From: DATJKD01 sp963834855
GTDB lineage: Bacteria; Pseudomonadota; Gammaproteobacteria; Steroidobacterales; Steroidobacteraceae
Direction of reading: 5' to 3'
DNA: 64,000 nucleotides
NCBI GenBank assembly: GCA_963834855.1
Contig: CAWIDH010000031.1
Coordinates: 62,001-126,000, forward strand
The notes beneath the pieces are model-generated. The model did no database searches. It was not told where the DNA came from and saw only the letters and a list, made by a program, of their open reading frames with translations. Shown here piece after piece: positions 46,703-55,061 of the stretch. The position numbers and the translations under genes were made by a program. Position 1 is the stretch's first letter; the number at the start of each line of letters is the position of its first letter.

Positions 46703-47701
46703 TCAAACCCGGAAATACGGTATGACTTCGCGCCCCAGCAGTTCGATGGCTACCTGCGGGTCCGGCCCGAGCGGACCACCCAGGCCGATCTCGTCCACGC
46801 CATCGGCGCCAAGTGCTTCAATCTGCGAGACCACTTCCTTCGGCGTACCGACAATACCCAGCCTGAGCATGTCGTCCGTCACGAGCGCCCGCGCGCCCGC
46901 ATAGTCCCCGCGATCGATGTGGGCCTTGATCGACGTGAAGTCAGAGTGGCCCAGCCCGATGGTCGCCAGCGCCTCGTCCTCGAGGTAGGGGCCGAAATAC
47001 GCGACCATGTTGCGCATCTTGTCGGCTGCCGCCCGCCGATCAGCTGAAAGCGAGAGCCACGCGCAGCCCGAGATGACGAACCGCTTGCGGTCCCGACCTG
47101 CGCGCGCAATCCCCCGCTCGATCGGTTCCACGACATAGCGCGCCGACTGGGGCGGCGTGACCATGGGTTGGCTTCCATCACCTGTTTCGCCGGACAGCTC
47201 CTGATACTCGCGACCAAATGCGCTGACGTAAATAGGAATGTCGGCGCGCAAGGGCTTGAAACGCAGGTAGCACTGCTCGCTCCACCGGAAATGCGGGCCT
47301 GCGCTCGCCACGATCTCGCCGCGCAGCAAGCGTCGGACGAGGTCGACGGCCTCACGCGTGCGCTGCACGTGATCGGAAGCGTCGATGCCCGTCCACTGCA
47401 CCATGTCGGCGGTATGCATCCCGACGCCGATGATGCAGCGACCGCTGGACAACTCGTCGAGCGTCGCGGCGTAGGTCGCAATCTCACAGGGATCGTTGGT
47501 ATACGGATTGATCCCCACGCCGCCCAGATGCACGCGCCTGGTCTGCATGGCCGCCGCACTGGTCAGCACCCAGGTGTTGCGCATGAACGTATCGTGGGGG
47601 AACCATACGGAATCGACGCCAGCCTTCTCGGCGACTACTGCCAGTCGCAGCAGCTCCGGTGCGGGGCCGAGGTACTCGATCAGCCGAATGCCGAATCTCA
47701 C
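46703..47701 (-). CDS. LLM-class flavin-dependent oxidoreductase
   Basis: A 332-residue luciferase-like (F420 or FMN type) TIM-barrel oxidoreductase. It has RFGIRLIEYLGPAPELLRLA, DSVWFPHDTF, GGVGINPYTNDP, and GRCIIGVGMHTADMVQWTG at the cofactor face; the C-terminal end GTPKEVVSQIEALGADGVDE is typical of methylene-H4MPT-reductase-like members. The GTG start at 47701 overlaps the stop of the upstream class V aminotransferase (GTGA); longer frames only shadow that gene. Reduced F420 or FMNH2 would be needed; no partner reductase is adjacent. The substrate is unknown. Confidence 0.88.
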   Translation of the reverse strand: MRFGIRLIEYLGPAPELLRLAVVAEKAGVDSVWFPHDTFMRNTWVLTSAAAMQTRRVHLGGVGINPYTNDPCEIATYAATLDELSSGRCIIGVGMHTADMVQWTGIDASDHVQRTREAVDLVRRLLRGEIVASAGPHFRWSEQCYLRFKPLRADIPIYVSAFGREYQELSGETGDGSQPMVTPPQSARYVVEPIERGIARAGRDRKRFVISGCAWLSLSADRRAAADKMRNMVAYFGPYLEDEALATIGLGHSDFTSIKAHIDRGDYAGARALVTDDMLRLGIVGTPKEVVSQIEALGADGVDEIGLGGPLGPDPQVAIELLGREVIPYFRV

Positions 47702-48903
47702 GACCGTGCCTCCCCGCGCGCAATCAGCTCTTCGTTGCGGGCCAGCTCCTCGAACAGGTGGTCGACGTCGCCAAGGTTGTTGTAGAAGTGGGTGGAGACC
47801 CGCAGGTTTCCGTCCCTGTGCGACACGGCGATCCGCGCGTCGTCGAGCCGCTTTACGAGCATTGCGGCATCGTTCGATCGCAGCGCCATGGTTGCGCCGT
47901 GATGCTCTGGAACTGAGGGCGTCACGAGTTGCCAACCTCGCTCCAGCGTCCGCCGTGCGATTTCCGCAGTGAGCAGCCGAACTCTTGCGTCCACGACATC
48001 GAGGCCCAGACCGAGAAGATACTCGAGTCCGGCGCAGACGGCATACAGGCCGCAGACGTTGGGCGTGCCGCTTTCGAAGCGACGGGCGGTCGTCGACGGG
48101 CTATGACGGTAGATATCCATGCTGCCTATGTTTTGCTGCGCGAACCATCCGGTCATGAGGGGCTGCAGGTTCGCGTCGCCTCCGCCGCGCACATACATGA
48201 ACCCGGCGCCGGCCGTGCCGATCAGGTACTTGAGACAGCCTCCCACGAGAAAGTCCACGCCCAGCTCGCGCACAGCGATCGAGAAAGAGCCGATGGCCTG
48301 ATACGCGTCGACGACGACCATCGCGCCGCGCTCATGGCATAGCCTGGCGATCGGCCGCGGATCGAGCCTGACGCCGTTGCGAAAACAGACGTAGGGCAGG
48401 GAAACCAGCAGCGTACGATCGTCGACCAGCCTTTCGAACTCCGTCAGCGGAATGCGCGTGCCGGACCCGTCGGACGAGGCGCGGCTCAGTCGAGCGCCGC
48501 GCCGCGCTTGCGCGAGCCAGATCTGCGACGTCGTGGGAAAGTCGAAATCGGTGACGACGATCCCATTGCGTCGTCCTGTGAAATCGAGCGCGGAGGCAAG
48601 GCTGTTCAGCGATTCGCTGACCGACGTCGAGACCGACATCTCGTCGCGGTCGCATCCTGTCAGCCGCGCGAGCAGGGCACGAGCGTGCTCCAGTTTCGCA
48701 ACCCAGTGGTCCCAATCGGAACCGCTGTTCATGCGCGTGGCGATGTAGTCCTCGATGGCGGCTTTCACGGACAGGGACATTGCGCCGTAGGAGCCGCTGT
48801 TGAGGTATGTGCGGCCGCGGAACACGGGAAAATCGAGGCGTGCGCGATCGGCCGCATCGATCTTCACGCATGGCTCGTTCGAGTATCGGCTGGGTGATTC
48901 CAT
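47698..48903 (-). CDS. Class V PLP aminotransferase / NifS-CsdA fold protein
   Basis: About 401 residues from ATG 48903 (an ATG-type extension to 48933 is possible). Aminotransferase class V fold: TYLNSGSYGAMS near the N-terminus, VVVDAYQAIGSFSI with the cofactor Asp, and the PLP lysine in VGGCLKYLIGTAG. ESGTPNVCGLYA also fits isopenicillin-N-epimerase or kynureninase-like relatives. It is translationally coupled to the LLM flavoenzyme. Possible chemistry includes epimerisation, C-C or C-S cleavage of an amino acid. Not assignable further. Confidence 0.87.
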   Translation of the reverse strand: MESPSRYSNEPCVKIDAADRARLDFPVFRGRTYLNSGSYGAMSLSVKAAIEDYIATRMNSGSDWDHWVAKLEHARALLARLTGCDRDEMSVSTSVSESLNSLASALDFTGRRNGIVVTDFDFPTTSQIWLAQARRGARLSRASSDGSGTRIPLTEFERLVDDRTLLVSLPYVCFRNGVRLDPRPIARLCHERGAMVVVDAYQAIGSFSIAVRELGVDFLVGGCLKYLIGTAGAGFMYVRGGGDANLQPLMTGWFAQQNIGSMDIYRHSPSTTARRFESGTPNVCGLYAVCAGLEYLLGLGLDVVDARVRLLTAEIARRTLERGWQLVTPSVPEHHGATMALRSNDAAMLVKRLDDARIAVSHRDGNLRVSTHFYNNLGDVDHLFEELARNEELIARGEARS

Positions 48904-49114
48904 CGAACTGTGAAAGCCCCGCGTCCGCGTCACCGTACCATGGGTCCGCAGTCAATGCAGTATGCGTTCCCGTGGTCCGGAGCCGGCGAGTCTTGCAGTC
49001 GATTTGGCACGCACGTATCGTGTGTCGGGCATAAGCATGCGATCCTCGTCGAAGCAAGTTCGACGTGTGAACGTGCGTCGAAACAGATTGGTCAATGACG
49101 CGGGAGACACCTCA

Positions 49115-49354
49115 ATGAGCATTGAGCAGAAGGCGGTTGCCCTCGGGTTCCCGGACAAGCGGGAGATGATCGACCGCTCGAGGCGGGAGTTCCTCGGGAC
49201 GGCCGTCCCCCGTCTGGCCCTGGCAGCGGCGCTGTCGGCGGTCGCGGCCCCGGTGGTGAGGAATGATGGGCCGGATAGCGTCTCGAGACACGCACTCGAA
49301 GACGTACTCGCCCGATACGGGAGCGAACTGGGGAGCGTTTCCAGGGTTACGTGA
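49115..49354 (+). CDS. Small protein with a twin-arginine (Tat) signal
   Basis: A 79-residue protein. After 20 polar residues comes RSRREFLGTAVPRLALAAAL, a clear SRRxFLG twin-arginine motif with a hydrophobic core, then about 25 residues (SVSRHALEDVLARYGSEL). Start ATG 49115 follows GGGAG. It is too short to be an enzyme and may be a Tat-exported lid or partner, or the stub of a longer Tat protein. It lies 30 bases upstream of the ABM-like gene. Confidence 0.6.
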   Translation: MSIEQKAVALGFPDKREMIDRSRREFLGTAVPRLALAAALSAVAAPVVRNDGPDSVSRHALEDVLARYGSELGSVSRVT

Positions 49355-49384
49355 GCCATCCGGCTGGGTTATCGGAGAGGAAAC

Positions 49385-49741
49385 ATGGCGATTTTCGAGG
49401 TTGAGAGCTGGCTGGTGGCCGAGGGTAAGGAGCAGGAGTACAACACGGAGATGCGGCGCTGGCTCAACTGGGTCAGGGAGCATCGCGAGTTGTTTCCCGA
49501 ATGGAAAAGCGTTCGCTACTTCGAGAAGTTTGTGGCGGGCAGCGAATCGAATCGCCACCTGGTGATGTGGGAATACGAGAACCTCGCGGCGTATGAGGCG
49601 TACAAGGCCCGCCGCAAGGACTACGCGGGGCCGTATGCCGAATACAAGCTGAACGATCCCTATTACAAGGGGGTTTTCGACCACAACAATATGGGATTGG
49701 AATTCTGGAAGGATATGCAACGCGATTTGTGGATCGAATAG
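49385..49741 (+). CDS. Small ferredoxin-fold (NIPSNAP/ABM-like) protein
   Basis: A 118-residue soluble protein. The pattern FEVESWLVAEGKEQEYNTEM, then HLVMWEYENLAAYEAY, resembles dimeric alpha-beta barrel proteins (antibiotic-biosynthesis monooxygenase, NIPSNAP), which bind or transform aromatic and polyketide-like compounds. The ATG follows GAGAGGAA. It is probably co-transcribed with the Tat protein upstream and the exported VOC protein downstream. The family call is from pattern only. Confidence 0.65.
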   Translation: MAIFEVESWLVAEGKEQEYNTEMRRWLNWVREHRELFPEWKSVRYFEKFVAGSESNRHLVMWEYENLAAYEAYKARRKDYAGPYAEYKLNDPYYKGVFDHNNMGLEFWKDMQRDLWIE

Positions 49742-49759
49742 GACGGCGAAAATCGTGCA

Positions 49760-50290
49760 ATGGGTCGAGTCATGAGAGCTGGGGTCAGGGCAACGGCCGT
49801 GATCGCGTGCAGTCTTGCTCTATTGCCAACGTTGCCCGCAGCGGCGTCGGACAGCGGCGCGGCTCTGCTCGCGGATCCCGGGTCGGATGTATCTGCAGAA
49901 ATGAAGCCCAGACCCTCCATCGTTTCGCAGACGGTGATGCTTTATTACGATGACCTGACCGAGGCTGAGGCGTTCTATGGCCGGAAGCTCGGTCTGGAGA
50001 AAATGCAGGATTTCGGCTGGGTGAAATTCTATCGAGTCTCTCCAGGGGCGGAGGTGGGCATCGTGAAAGCGGGGCCTGGCGCCTACCACAAGCCGCAATC
50101 TCGCAACGCCGTGATGCTCAGCATCGTTACGAACGAGGTCGATGCCTGGTACGAGCGCCTGAAGTCAGATCAGTCGATCCCCTTTCTGGTCGATATAAGC
50201 ACGGCGAAGTCCGCGCCCATTCGCAACTTCATGGTCCAGGATCCCGGCGGCTACACCGTGGAGTTTTTCCAGTGGCTCGAGCAGCCCTGA
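49760..50290 (+). CDS. Exported VOC-family protein
   Basis: A 176-residue protein with an N-terminal signal peptide (ATAVIACSLALLPTLPAAAS) and a glyoxalase/VOC domain: SIVSQTVMLYYDDLTEAEAF at the first strand, and MVQDPGGYTVEFFQW with the C-terminal Glu ligand. Most VOC proteins are cytoplasmic, so periplasmic export is notable. ATG 49760 is the usual choice; ATG 49772 would also leave a signal peptide. It is the last gene before the decayed Idh/SDR fragment. Confidence 0.78.
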   Translation: MGRVMRAGVRATAVIACSLALLPTLPAAASDSGAALLADPGSDVSAEMKPRPSIVSQTVMLYYDDLTEAEAFYGRKLGLEKMQDFGWVKFYRVSPGAEVGIVKAGPGAYHKPQSRNAVMLSIVTNEVDAWYERLKSDQSIPFLVDISTAKSAPIRNFMVQDPGGYTVEFFQWLEQP

Positions 50291-50303
50291 CGCACGCGAC
50301 CGG

Positions 50304-50606
50304 CTAGCCACGAACCGTGTAGTCGCCGTCGACGAGACGTCGAGCCGATACCGATGTGTATGTTGCCGATGCTTCCGGCCGCGAGCCATTCGCGCAGTGT
50401 GACCATGGACGGCAAGAATCGCGTCCACATCGCTTCCATTGCGAAGACGCCGCAGGACCCCGCTTCGGTTGTCACACGCTCGGCTTCCACCGCGTTCAGT
50501 GTGAACGGCTTCTCGCAGAGCACGGCCTTGCAGCCGCGCAGGCAGGTGAGCATGTCCTCGCAGTGCCTCGAATGAGGCGTTGCGATGTAGACCGCGTCGA
50601 TGCAAC
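50304..50606 (-). pseudogene. Fused remnants of a Gfo/Idh gene and an SDR gene (third, decayed module copy)
   Basis: On the minus strand 50337-50606 encodes the middle of a Gfo/Idh protein (AVLCEKPFTLNA, MEAMWTRFLPSM) lacking both the Rossmann start and the C-terminal half. It runs straight into 50304-50336, whose codons in another frame read LVDGDYTVRG-stop, the C-terminus of the second SDR of the operon (VVDGGYTVRG-stop). The best explanation is an Idh-to-SDR operon collapsed by an internal deletion of about 3.5 kb. It is only about half identical to either intact Idh, so it is an old copy. Confidence 0.75.
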
Positions 50607-50657
50607 GGTGGCGAGTTCGATGACGGTGTTCATCGCATCATTCGAGCGAGCCGATTC

Positions 50658-50694
50658 TTATCAGAGATTAGTTATTGTCATGTGGCGAATAAGA
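50658..50694. promoter_or_regulatory. Partial copy of the Idh/receptor regulatory block, upstream of the arm B receptor
   Basis: TTATC-AGA-GATTA (50658-50670) followed by GTTATTGTCATGTGGCGAATAAGA matches both parts of the block at 43762-43842 with about 30 bases of spacer missing. It keeps its place between an Idh remnant and a TonB receptor, as in arm A. It probably still serves the receptor promoter. Confidence 0.55.
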
Positions 50695-50895
50695 AGCGCT
50701 AGCTTGTCGAGGGTGCTTTATGTTCTATTCTGCGGCTGGGGTCGGCGGTTGCATTGAGTTGCGAAGCGCAACCTTGCGCTGGGTGTCGCGGCTAATGCCA
50801 GGCTGCCGGAACAGCTTCGAGGCCGGCCGTCGCAGCGAAGCAACAGTGCGGCGCTGTGTACGGAATGTCGCCCTAGTCGAATCTTGGGAGTTCCC

Positions 50896-53346
50896 ATGAA
50901 AAAGCTCTATCTGCTCGCCGCCTGTCTTGCCACGGTGGTTCCGGTTGCCGGCCAGACCCAGAGCGGCAGTGCGCTCGAGGAGATCATCGTCACGGCTCAG
51001 CGGCGTGAACAGAATTTGCAGGAGGTGCCTATCAGCGTGTCCGTGTTCTCGGCGGAGCAAATCAGGCGTTCCAACATACGAGGGGCGCCCGACTTCCTCG
51101 CTCGGACGCCCAACGTGGCCTTTACCGAAGACGCGCAGGCGGGTTCGCGCGGTCTCAGTGTCGCGATCCGCGGCGTTAACAACCTCGTGTCGGGCGAGAA
51201 TGCAGTCGTGAATTCGGTTGGCAACTATCTCGATGAGTTCAGCATTGCTTCGGTGCCCAGCGGCGTCGCGAATCCGTTGCTGATCGACATCGAGCGCATT
51301 GAGGTGCTGCGTGGGCCGCAGGGCACTTATTTCGGGCGCAACTCATTGGGTGGCGCGCTGAATATCACGACCAAGGCGCCCACCGACGAATTCGAAGGCG
51401 AAGTCGCGCTCGGCGTCGAATCCTATGCCGACGCGGGCGAGATGTACAACGTCACCGGCATCGTCAATGTGCCGGTCAGCGATGCATTCAGGATACGCGG
51501 GCTGGCTTTCTATGAGGACAGCGACGGGCTGGTCGAGAACATCGGCCCTGGCACATCGGACAGCGGCCACGAATGGCTGGACCTGCGTTTGCGGGCGCAA
51601 TTGGACTTGAGCGATGCTACGTCGCTCGGGCTGATGTTGATGTACTCGGATCAGGATCAGGGCACTGACGAAAACGTACCTTCGGGGTTTATGGATCTCG
51701 ACACCGTCGATACGTTTAGCTTTGCGGGGCCCGCTTTTGATCCAGGCACCGGCTTCTGGCCCGACAATCAGAACAGGTTGAGCCACGATCTCGATGAAGA
51801 GAACACGATGGAAACGACCGTCGCGATCGTCAATCTGACGCATGAGATTTCCGACACGCTGACCTTCAAAGGTATCGCGGGCATCATCGACGCGACGCAG
51901 TCGCGATTGTTCGACCAGGACCTGATCGGCAACGGGGACGTACTGCGGCGCGACAACGAGTACGACGGCAGTTCGTGGAGCGTGGAAGCCCGGCTCGAGT
52001 CGACGGGTGACTCGATCGACTGGGTCGTGGGCGCGTTGTATGCCAAGGATGAGCAGGAGCAAGACAACAACGTCGCGGTCTCGAGCGATCCGCTCGCGCT
52101 CAACGACCCCAACGCCAGTCCACCGGGATTTCCTGGCGGTTCAGTCCCAATTCCGGGATTCTTCTTCCCGGGTTTCCCCACCGGTCTGGGGCTCGCGCTG
52201 AATCACAAGAACTTCGAACTTGAAAGCCTGGCCGTGTTCGCCGATGCAACCTGGCACGTCACTGATCAACTGGAACTGATTGCCGGCGCGCGCTACACGA
52301 ACGACGACGTGCTGAACGAGCGCTTGGCCTTCGGCATCCGACCCGATAATCCGCCTGCGGGCCCGCCGGATCCGGCGTTCTTCCAGAGCTTCATCAATTA
52401 CCCGCGCCCTGCGATCAGCGCTGGCACGTCGTTCGACGACGTATCGCCACGTCTCGGCGCGCGGTACGCATGGAGTGATTCCGGCAGCGCATACGCAACG
52501 ATCTCGAAAGGCTACAAGGCCGGCGGCACGAGCACTGGCAATGACACTCGCGACGGTCAGGACGACGCCCCGCTCGCCCTAGAATATGCCGATGAAACGC
52601 TCTGGAACTATGAGGTCGGCATCAAGACCGAGTTTGCCGACCGGCGCGTGCGGCTGAACGCATCTGTGTTCTATATGGAGTGGACGGACCTGCAAATAGA
52701 GGCTTTCCGGTTCCTGACGCCCGGTGACCTGTCGTCGAACTTCGAGCAGACGATCAACGCCGATTCGGAGGCCACGGGCATCGAAGTCGAAATGCTGGCG
52801 GCACCGACCGAGTACCTCACGCTGGGTGGCTCGATCGGCTATCTCGATACGGAGATCACCGACGAGCCCGTATGCGATCCGGCACTTTTGTTCGGGCCGA
52901 CCTGTATCCAGCTCACCGGCGGGTTCGTCGTGACTGCGATCGGGCTCGAGATGCCGAAAGCACCTGAGCTCACTGCGAACGCGTTCGCCGAGTACCGCTT
53001 CCCGATCGGCTCGAACGAGGCCTGGCTGCGCGGCGAGTACCTGCACCGCGACGACATGTATTCGGACATCGAGGCGCTGACCAATCTCCAGACGCGAGGC
53101 GCGTCCCCGAACCAGGGCCTGGTCAGGATCGTGGGAGCGGACGAGTTCCCGTACAAGGTCCCGTCGTTCGACGTCTTCAACCTGCGCGGTGGGTTCGAAT
53201 GGGAGCGTGCGAAGATCACCTTGTACGTGGAGAACGTGTTCGACGAGGAGTACTACACCGGTACCCAGGAGAACTTCGGACTGAGCGGGATTCGCCTTCG
53301 ACCGCACCCCCGCACCTACGGTGCCCAGATCGGCTTCAAGTTCTGA
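50896..53346 (+). CDS. TonB-dependent outer-membrane receptor, arm B
   Basis: An 816-residue intact TonB-dependent receptor. It has a signal peptide (MKKLYLLAACLATVVPVAG), the TonB-box-like EEIIVTAQRRE, a plug with IEVLRGPQGTYFGRNSLGGAL, a barrel, and C-terminal aromatic Phe (IGFKF). Start ATG 50896 follows GGGAG. It resembles the arm A receptor closely except in a loop near residues 405-440 (Pro/Gly-rich) that is longer here, a region likely to face the substrate. Its native stop region was altered by the IS110-family insertion, which supplies the present TGA. Its terminator now lies 1.65 kb downstream (54999-55034). Confidence 0.92.
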   Translation: MKKLYLLAACLATVVPVAGQTQSGSALEEIIVTAQRREQNLQEVPISVSVFSAEQIRRSNIRGAPDFLARTPNVAFTEDAQAGSRGLSVAIRGVNNLVSGENAVVNSVGNYLDEFSIASVPSGVANPLLIDIERIEVLRGPQGTYFGRNSLGGALNITTKAPTDEFEGEVALGVESYADAGEMYNVTGIVNVPVSDAFRIRGLAFYEDSDGLVENIGPGTSDSGHEWLDLRLRAQLDLSDATSLGLMLMYSDQDQGTDENVPSGFMDLDTVDTFSFAGPAFDPGTGFWPDNQNRLSHDLDEENTMETTVAIVNLTHEISDTLTFKGIAGIIDATQSRLFDQDLIGNGDVLRRDNEYDGSSWSVEARLESTGDSIDWVVGALYAKDEQEQDNNVAVSSDPLALNDPNASPPGFPGGSVPIPGFFFPGFPTGLGLALNHKNFELESLAVFADATWHVTDQLELIAGARYTNDDVLNERLAFGIRPDNPPAGPPDPAFFQSFINYPRPAISAGTSFDDVSPRLGARYAWSDSGSAYATISKGYKAGGTSTGNDTRDGQDDAPLALEYADETLWNYEVGIKTEFADRRVRLNASVFYMEWTDLQIEAFRFLTPGDLSSNFEQTINADSEATGIEVEMLAAPTEYLTLGGSIGYLDTEITDEPVCDPALLFGPTCIQLTGGFVVTAIGLEMPKAPELTANAFAEYRFPIGSNEAWLRGEYLHRDDMYSDIEALTNLQTRGASPNQGLVRIVGADEFPYKVPSFDVFNLRGGFEWERAKITLYVENVFDEEYYTGTQENFGLSGIRLRPHPRTYGAQIGFKF

Positions 53347-54961
53347 TATGGCCCGCGAGGTCAAGCATGGGTGCAGAGGGCCCTCGCGGGATCACGAACA
53401 TCTGAAGAGGGGGGCGCCGGGTCGGCACCGGACGAGCAACGCGACGCGCGGGGCAATGGCTGCGACGATGGATCATTCTGATATCCGCGGGTTGGCTACC
53501 GCATTTCATCTCTTCCTCGCGGGGCTGCCTCGCTCTAGGGACGGGGATCATCGAGTGGATGCCCGCATAAAACTGCCGAGGGTTCCCCTCATCGAACCCG
53601 CGCATCGCGTGGCCGGTGCGGTGTTTGGCGTGTGTGTAGGGGTGGCGTGCTGATGAGCCTCCCTCGGTCTTGGGGCGCGAGGCGCCGTCGCTCAGGCAGT
53701 GATCGTCACCTGCCGGGTGATGTCCCAGACGAAGCCGGCGAGTTCGCGGGCGATGGCCACGCAGACTTTATTCGGCGGCAGGCGACGCCCCAGGCTCAGG
53801 CGTCGGAAGCGCTGGGTGAGGCGCAGCTGCGCGCGCCAGGCGATGTCGCGGAGCGCTTTGGGCTGGCACTGTTGACGCACCTCGAGGCAACGACTGACCT
53901 GGGGTTTGAAGCGGTAGTTCCATGCCGCCTCCACCAGCAGGCGTCGGGCGTGGGTATTGCCGGTCTTGGTGATACGACCCTGGTGACGGGTTTGGCCGGA
54001 GGAGTATTCGGAGGGGACCAGCCCCAGGTATGCCATCAACGCCCGCGGATGAGCGAAGCGATGCAGGTCGCCGATCTCGGCGACGAAGGTGACGGCGGCG
54101 ACGAAGTCGAAGCCGCGCAGGCACATCAGCGCCTCGACGATCGGTCGCATCCGCCAGTGAGCGCTCTGCGCGCGCAGCGCCTCGGTCAGGCGCTCGACGC
54201 GCTCGTGAGCATCCTTGACGGCTTGCCGATACTCGTTGAAGGCGATCTCCTGGGCCGGGTGCTCGAAGCGCAGCGCGGCGAGATGGCGCTCGTGCGCCTG
54301 CGTCCAGGAGCTCTTGCCGTGATAGGCGCGGCCGTGTCGCAACAGCATCGCCTTCAGTTGCAGGCGCGCGCGCAGACGCGCGGCCACGGCATCCTCGCGG
54401 GTGCGCGACAGATCCCGCATCGCCTCGTCCCGCGCATCGGGCATCACGACGCTGACCAGGTTGCCGGCGCGCGACTCGCGTGCGAGCAGCAGCGCATCGC
54501 GCCGATCGGTCTTGATGCGCTGCTCGGCGGGGCTGCGCGCGAGGCGCGACGGGGCAATGATCTCGCAGCGCCAACCGTGCGCGTTCAGGTGTCGCGCCCA
54601 GCCGTAGCCGCACGGGCCGGCTTCGTAAACCACCAGCGTGTGCCGGGCGTCGGCGCTGCGCCTGAGCGCCTTGCACAGCTGCGCGAGCTCCGCGGCGGTG
54701 GTGCCGATGAAGCGCGGGGCGGTCCGGCCGGCCTCGGCCACCGCGATGGCGATGGAGTCCTTGTGAATATCCAGTCCGACGTACGAAGTGATAGGCTCTT
54801 TCACGGTCTGTCTCCTGCTTGGCTTTGCAGTCCGACGCCTTCGGGCGCTCTGCATGTGGCTCGGCGCAGTCATCTGCGCAACCCACGATACGGGAGACAG
54901 ACCACTCCCAAACACTCACTCACCGGCCTGACCTCGAATGCTCGGTCAGGCCATGATGTCT
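53345..54961 (-). mobile_element. IS110-family insertion sequence, IS1111-type
   Basis: Boundaries come from comparison with arm A. There the receptor ends TTC-TAG and then GAACCTCCCAGGCCGGCGCG; here TTCT at 53341-53344 is followed by foreign DNA, and the homologous sequence resumes as AGGTCCCCCTGCCGGCGCG at 54962. CT flanks both junctions, as expected for the CT core of IS110-family recombinases. Subterminal inverted repeats CGAGGTCA(A/G)GC lie at 53356-53366 and 54926-54936, unequal distances from the ends, as in IS1111-group elements. Length is 1617 bp, with one transposase. The 347 non-coding bases downstream of the transposase are where IS1111-type elements encode their guide (bridge) RNA. 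Confidence 0.85.
53692..54804 (-). CDS. IS110-family transposase (DEDD recombinase)
   Basis: 370 residues from GTG 54804 (ATG 54855 would add 17). The N-terminal RuvC-like DEDD domain has YVGLDIHKDSIAIAV, VVYEAGPCGYG and KTDRRDALLLAR. The C-terminal Transposase_20 domain has LMCLRGFDFVAAVTFVAEIG and the catalytic-serine region AYLGLVPSEYSSGQ. Both domains are complete and the frame is open, so the element may be active. The long open frames on the other strand of this gene are shadows. Confidence 0.93.
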   Translation of the reverse strand: MKEPITSYVGLDIHKDSIAIAVAEAGRTAPRFIGTTAAELAQLCKALRRSADARHTLVVYEAGPCGYGWARHLNAHGWRCEIIAPSRLARSPAEQRIKTDRRDALLLARESRAGNLVSVVMPDARDEAMRDLSRTREDAVAARLRARLQLKAMLLRHGRAYHGKSSWTQAHERHLAALRFEHPAQEIAFNEYRQAVKDAHERVERLTEALRAQSAHWRMRPIVEALMCLRGFDFVAAVTFVAEIGDLHRFAHPRALMAYLGLVPSEYSSGQTRHQGRITKTGNTHARRLLVEAAWNYRFKPQVSRCLEVRQQCQPKALRDIAWRAQLRLTQRFRRLSLGRRLPPNKVCVAIARELAGFVWDITRQVTITA

Positions 54962-54998
54962 AGGTCCCCCTGCCGGCGCGGCGATGCATCGCGCCGGA

Positions 54999-55034
54999 GC
55001 CGCCCCGCATCCCTGATGCGGGGCGGCGTTTCTT
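54999..55034 (+). terminator. Intrinsic terminator originally of the arm B TonB receptor
   Basis: GCCGCCCCGCATC (54999-55011) pairs with GATGCGGGGCGGC (55015-55027), followed by GTTTCTT. It is preceded by the hairpin CCGGCGCG...CGCGCCGG as in arm A. The IS insertion separates it from the receptor gene. Confidence 0.82.
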
Positions 55035-55061
55035 ATCCGGCACCACGCCCGCGGCCGCGCG

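Noticed and set aside
48962..49114. N-terminal extension of the small Tat protein to 48962
   Set aside because: The extension is Arg/Ser-rich and not signal-like; a good ribosome-binding site precedes ATG 49115.
53632..54963. 443-codon open frame opposite the transposase
   Set aside because: Shadow of the transposase gene; no recognisable domain.
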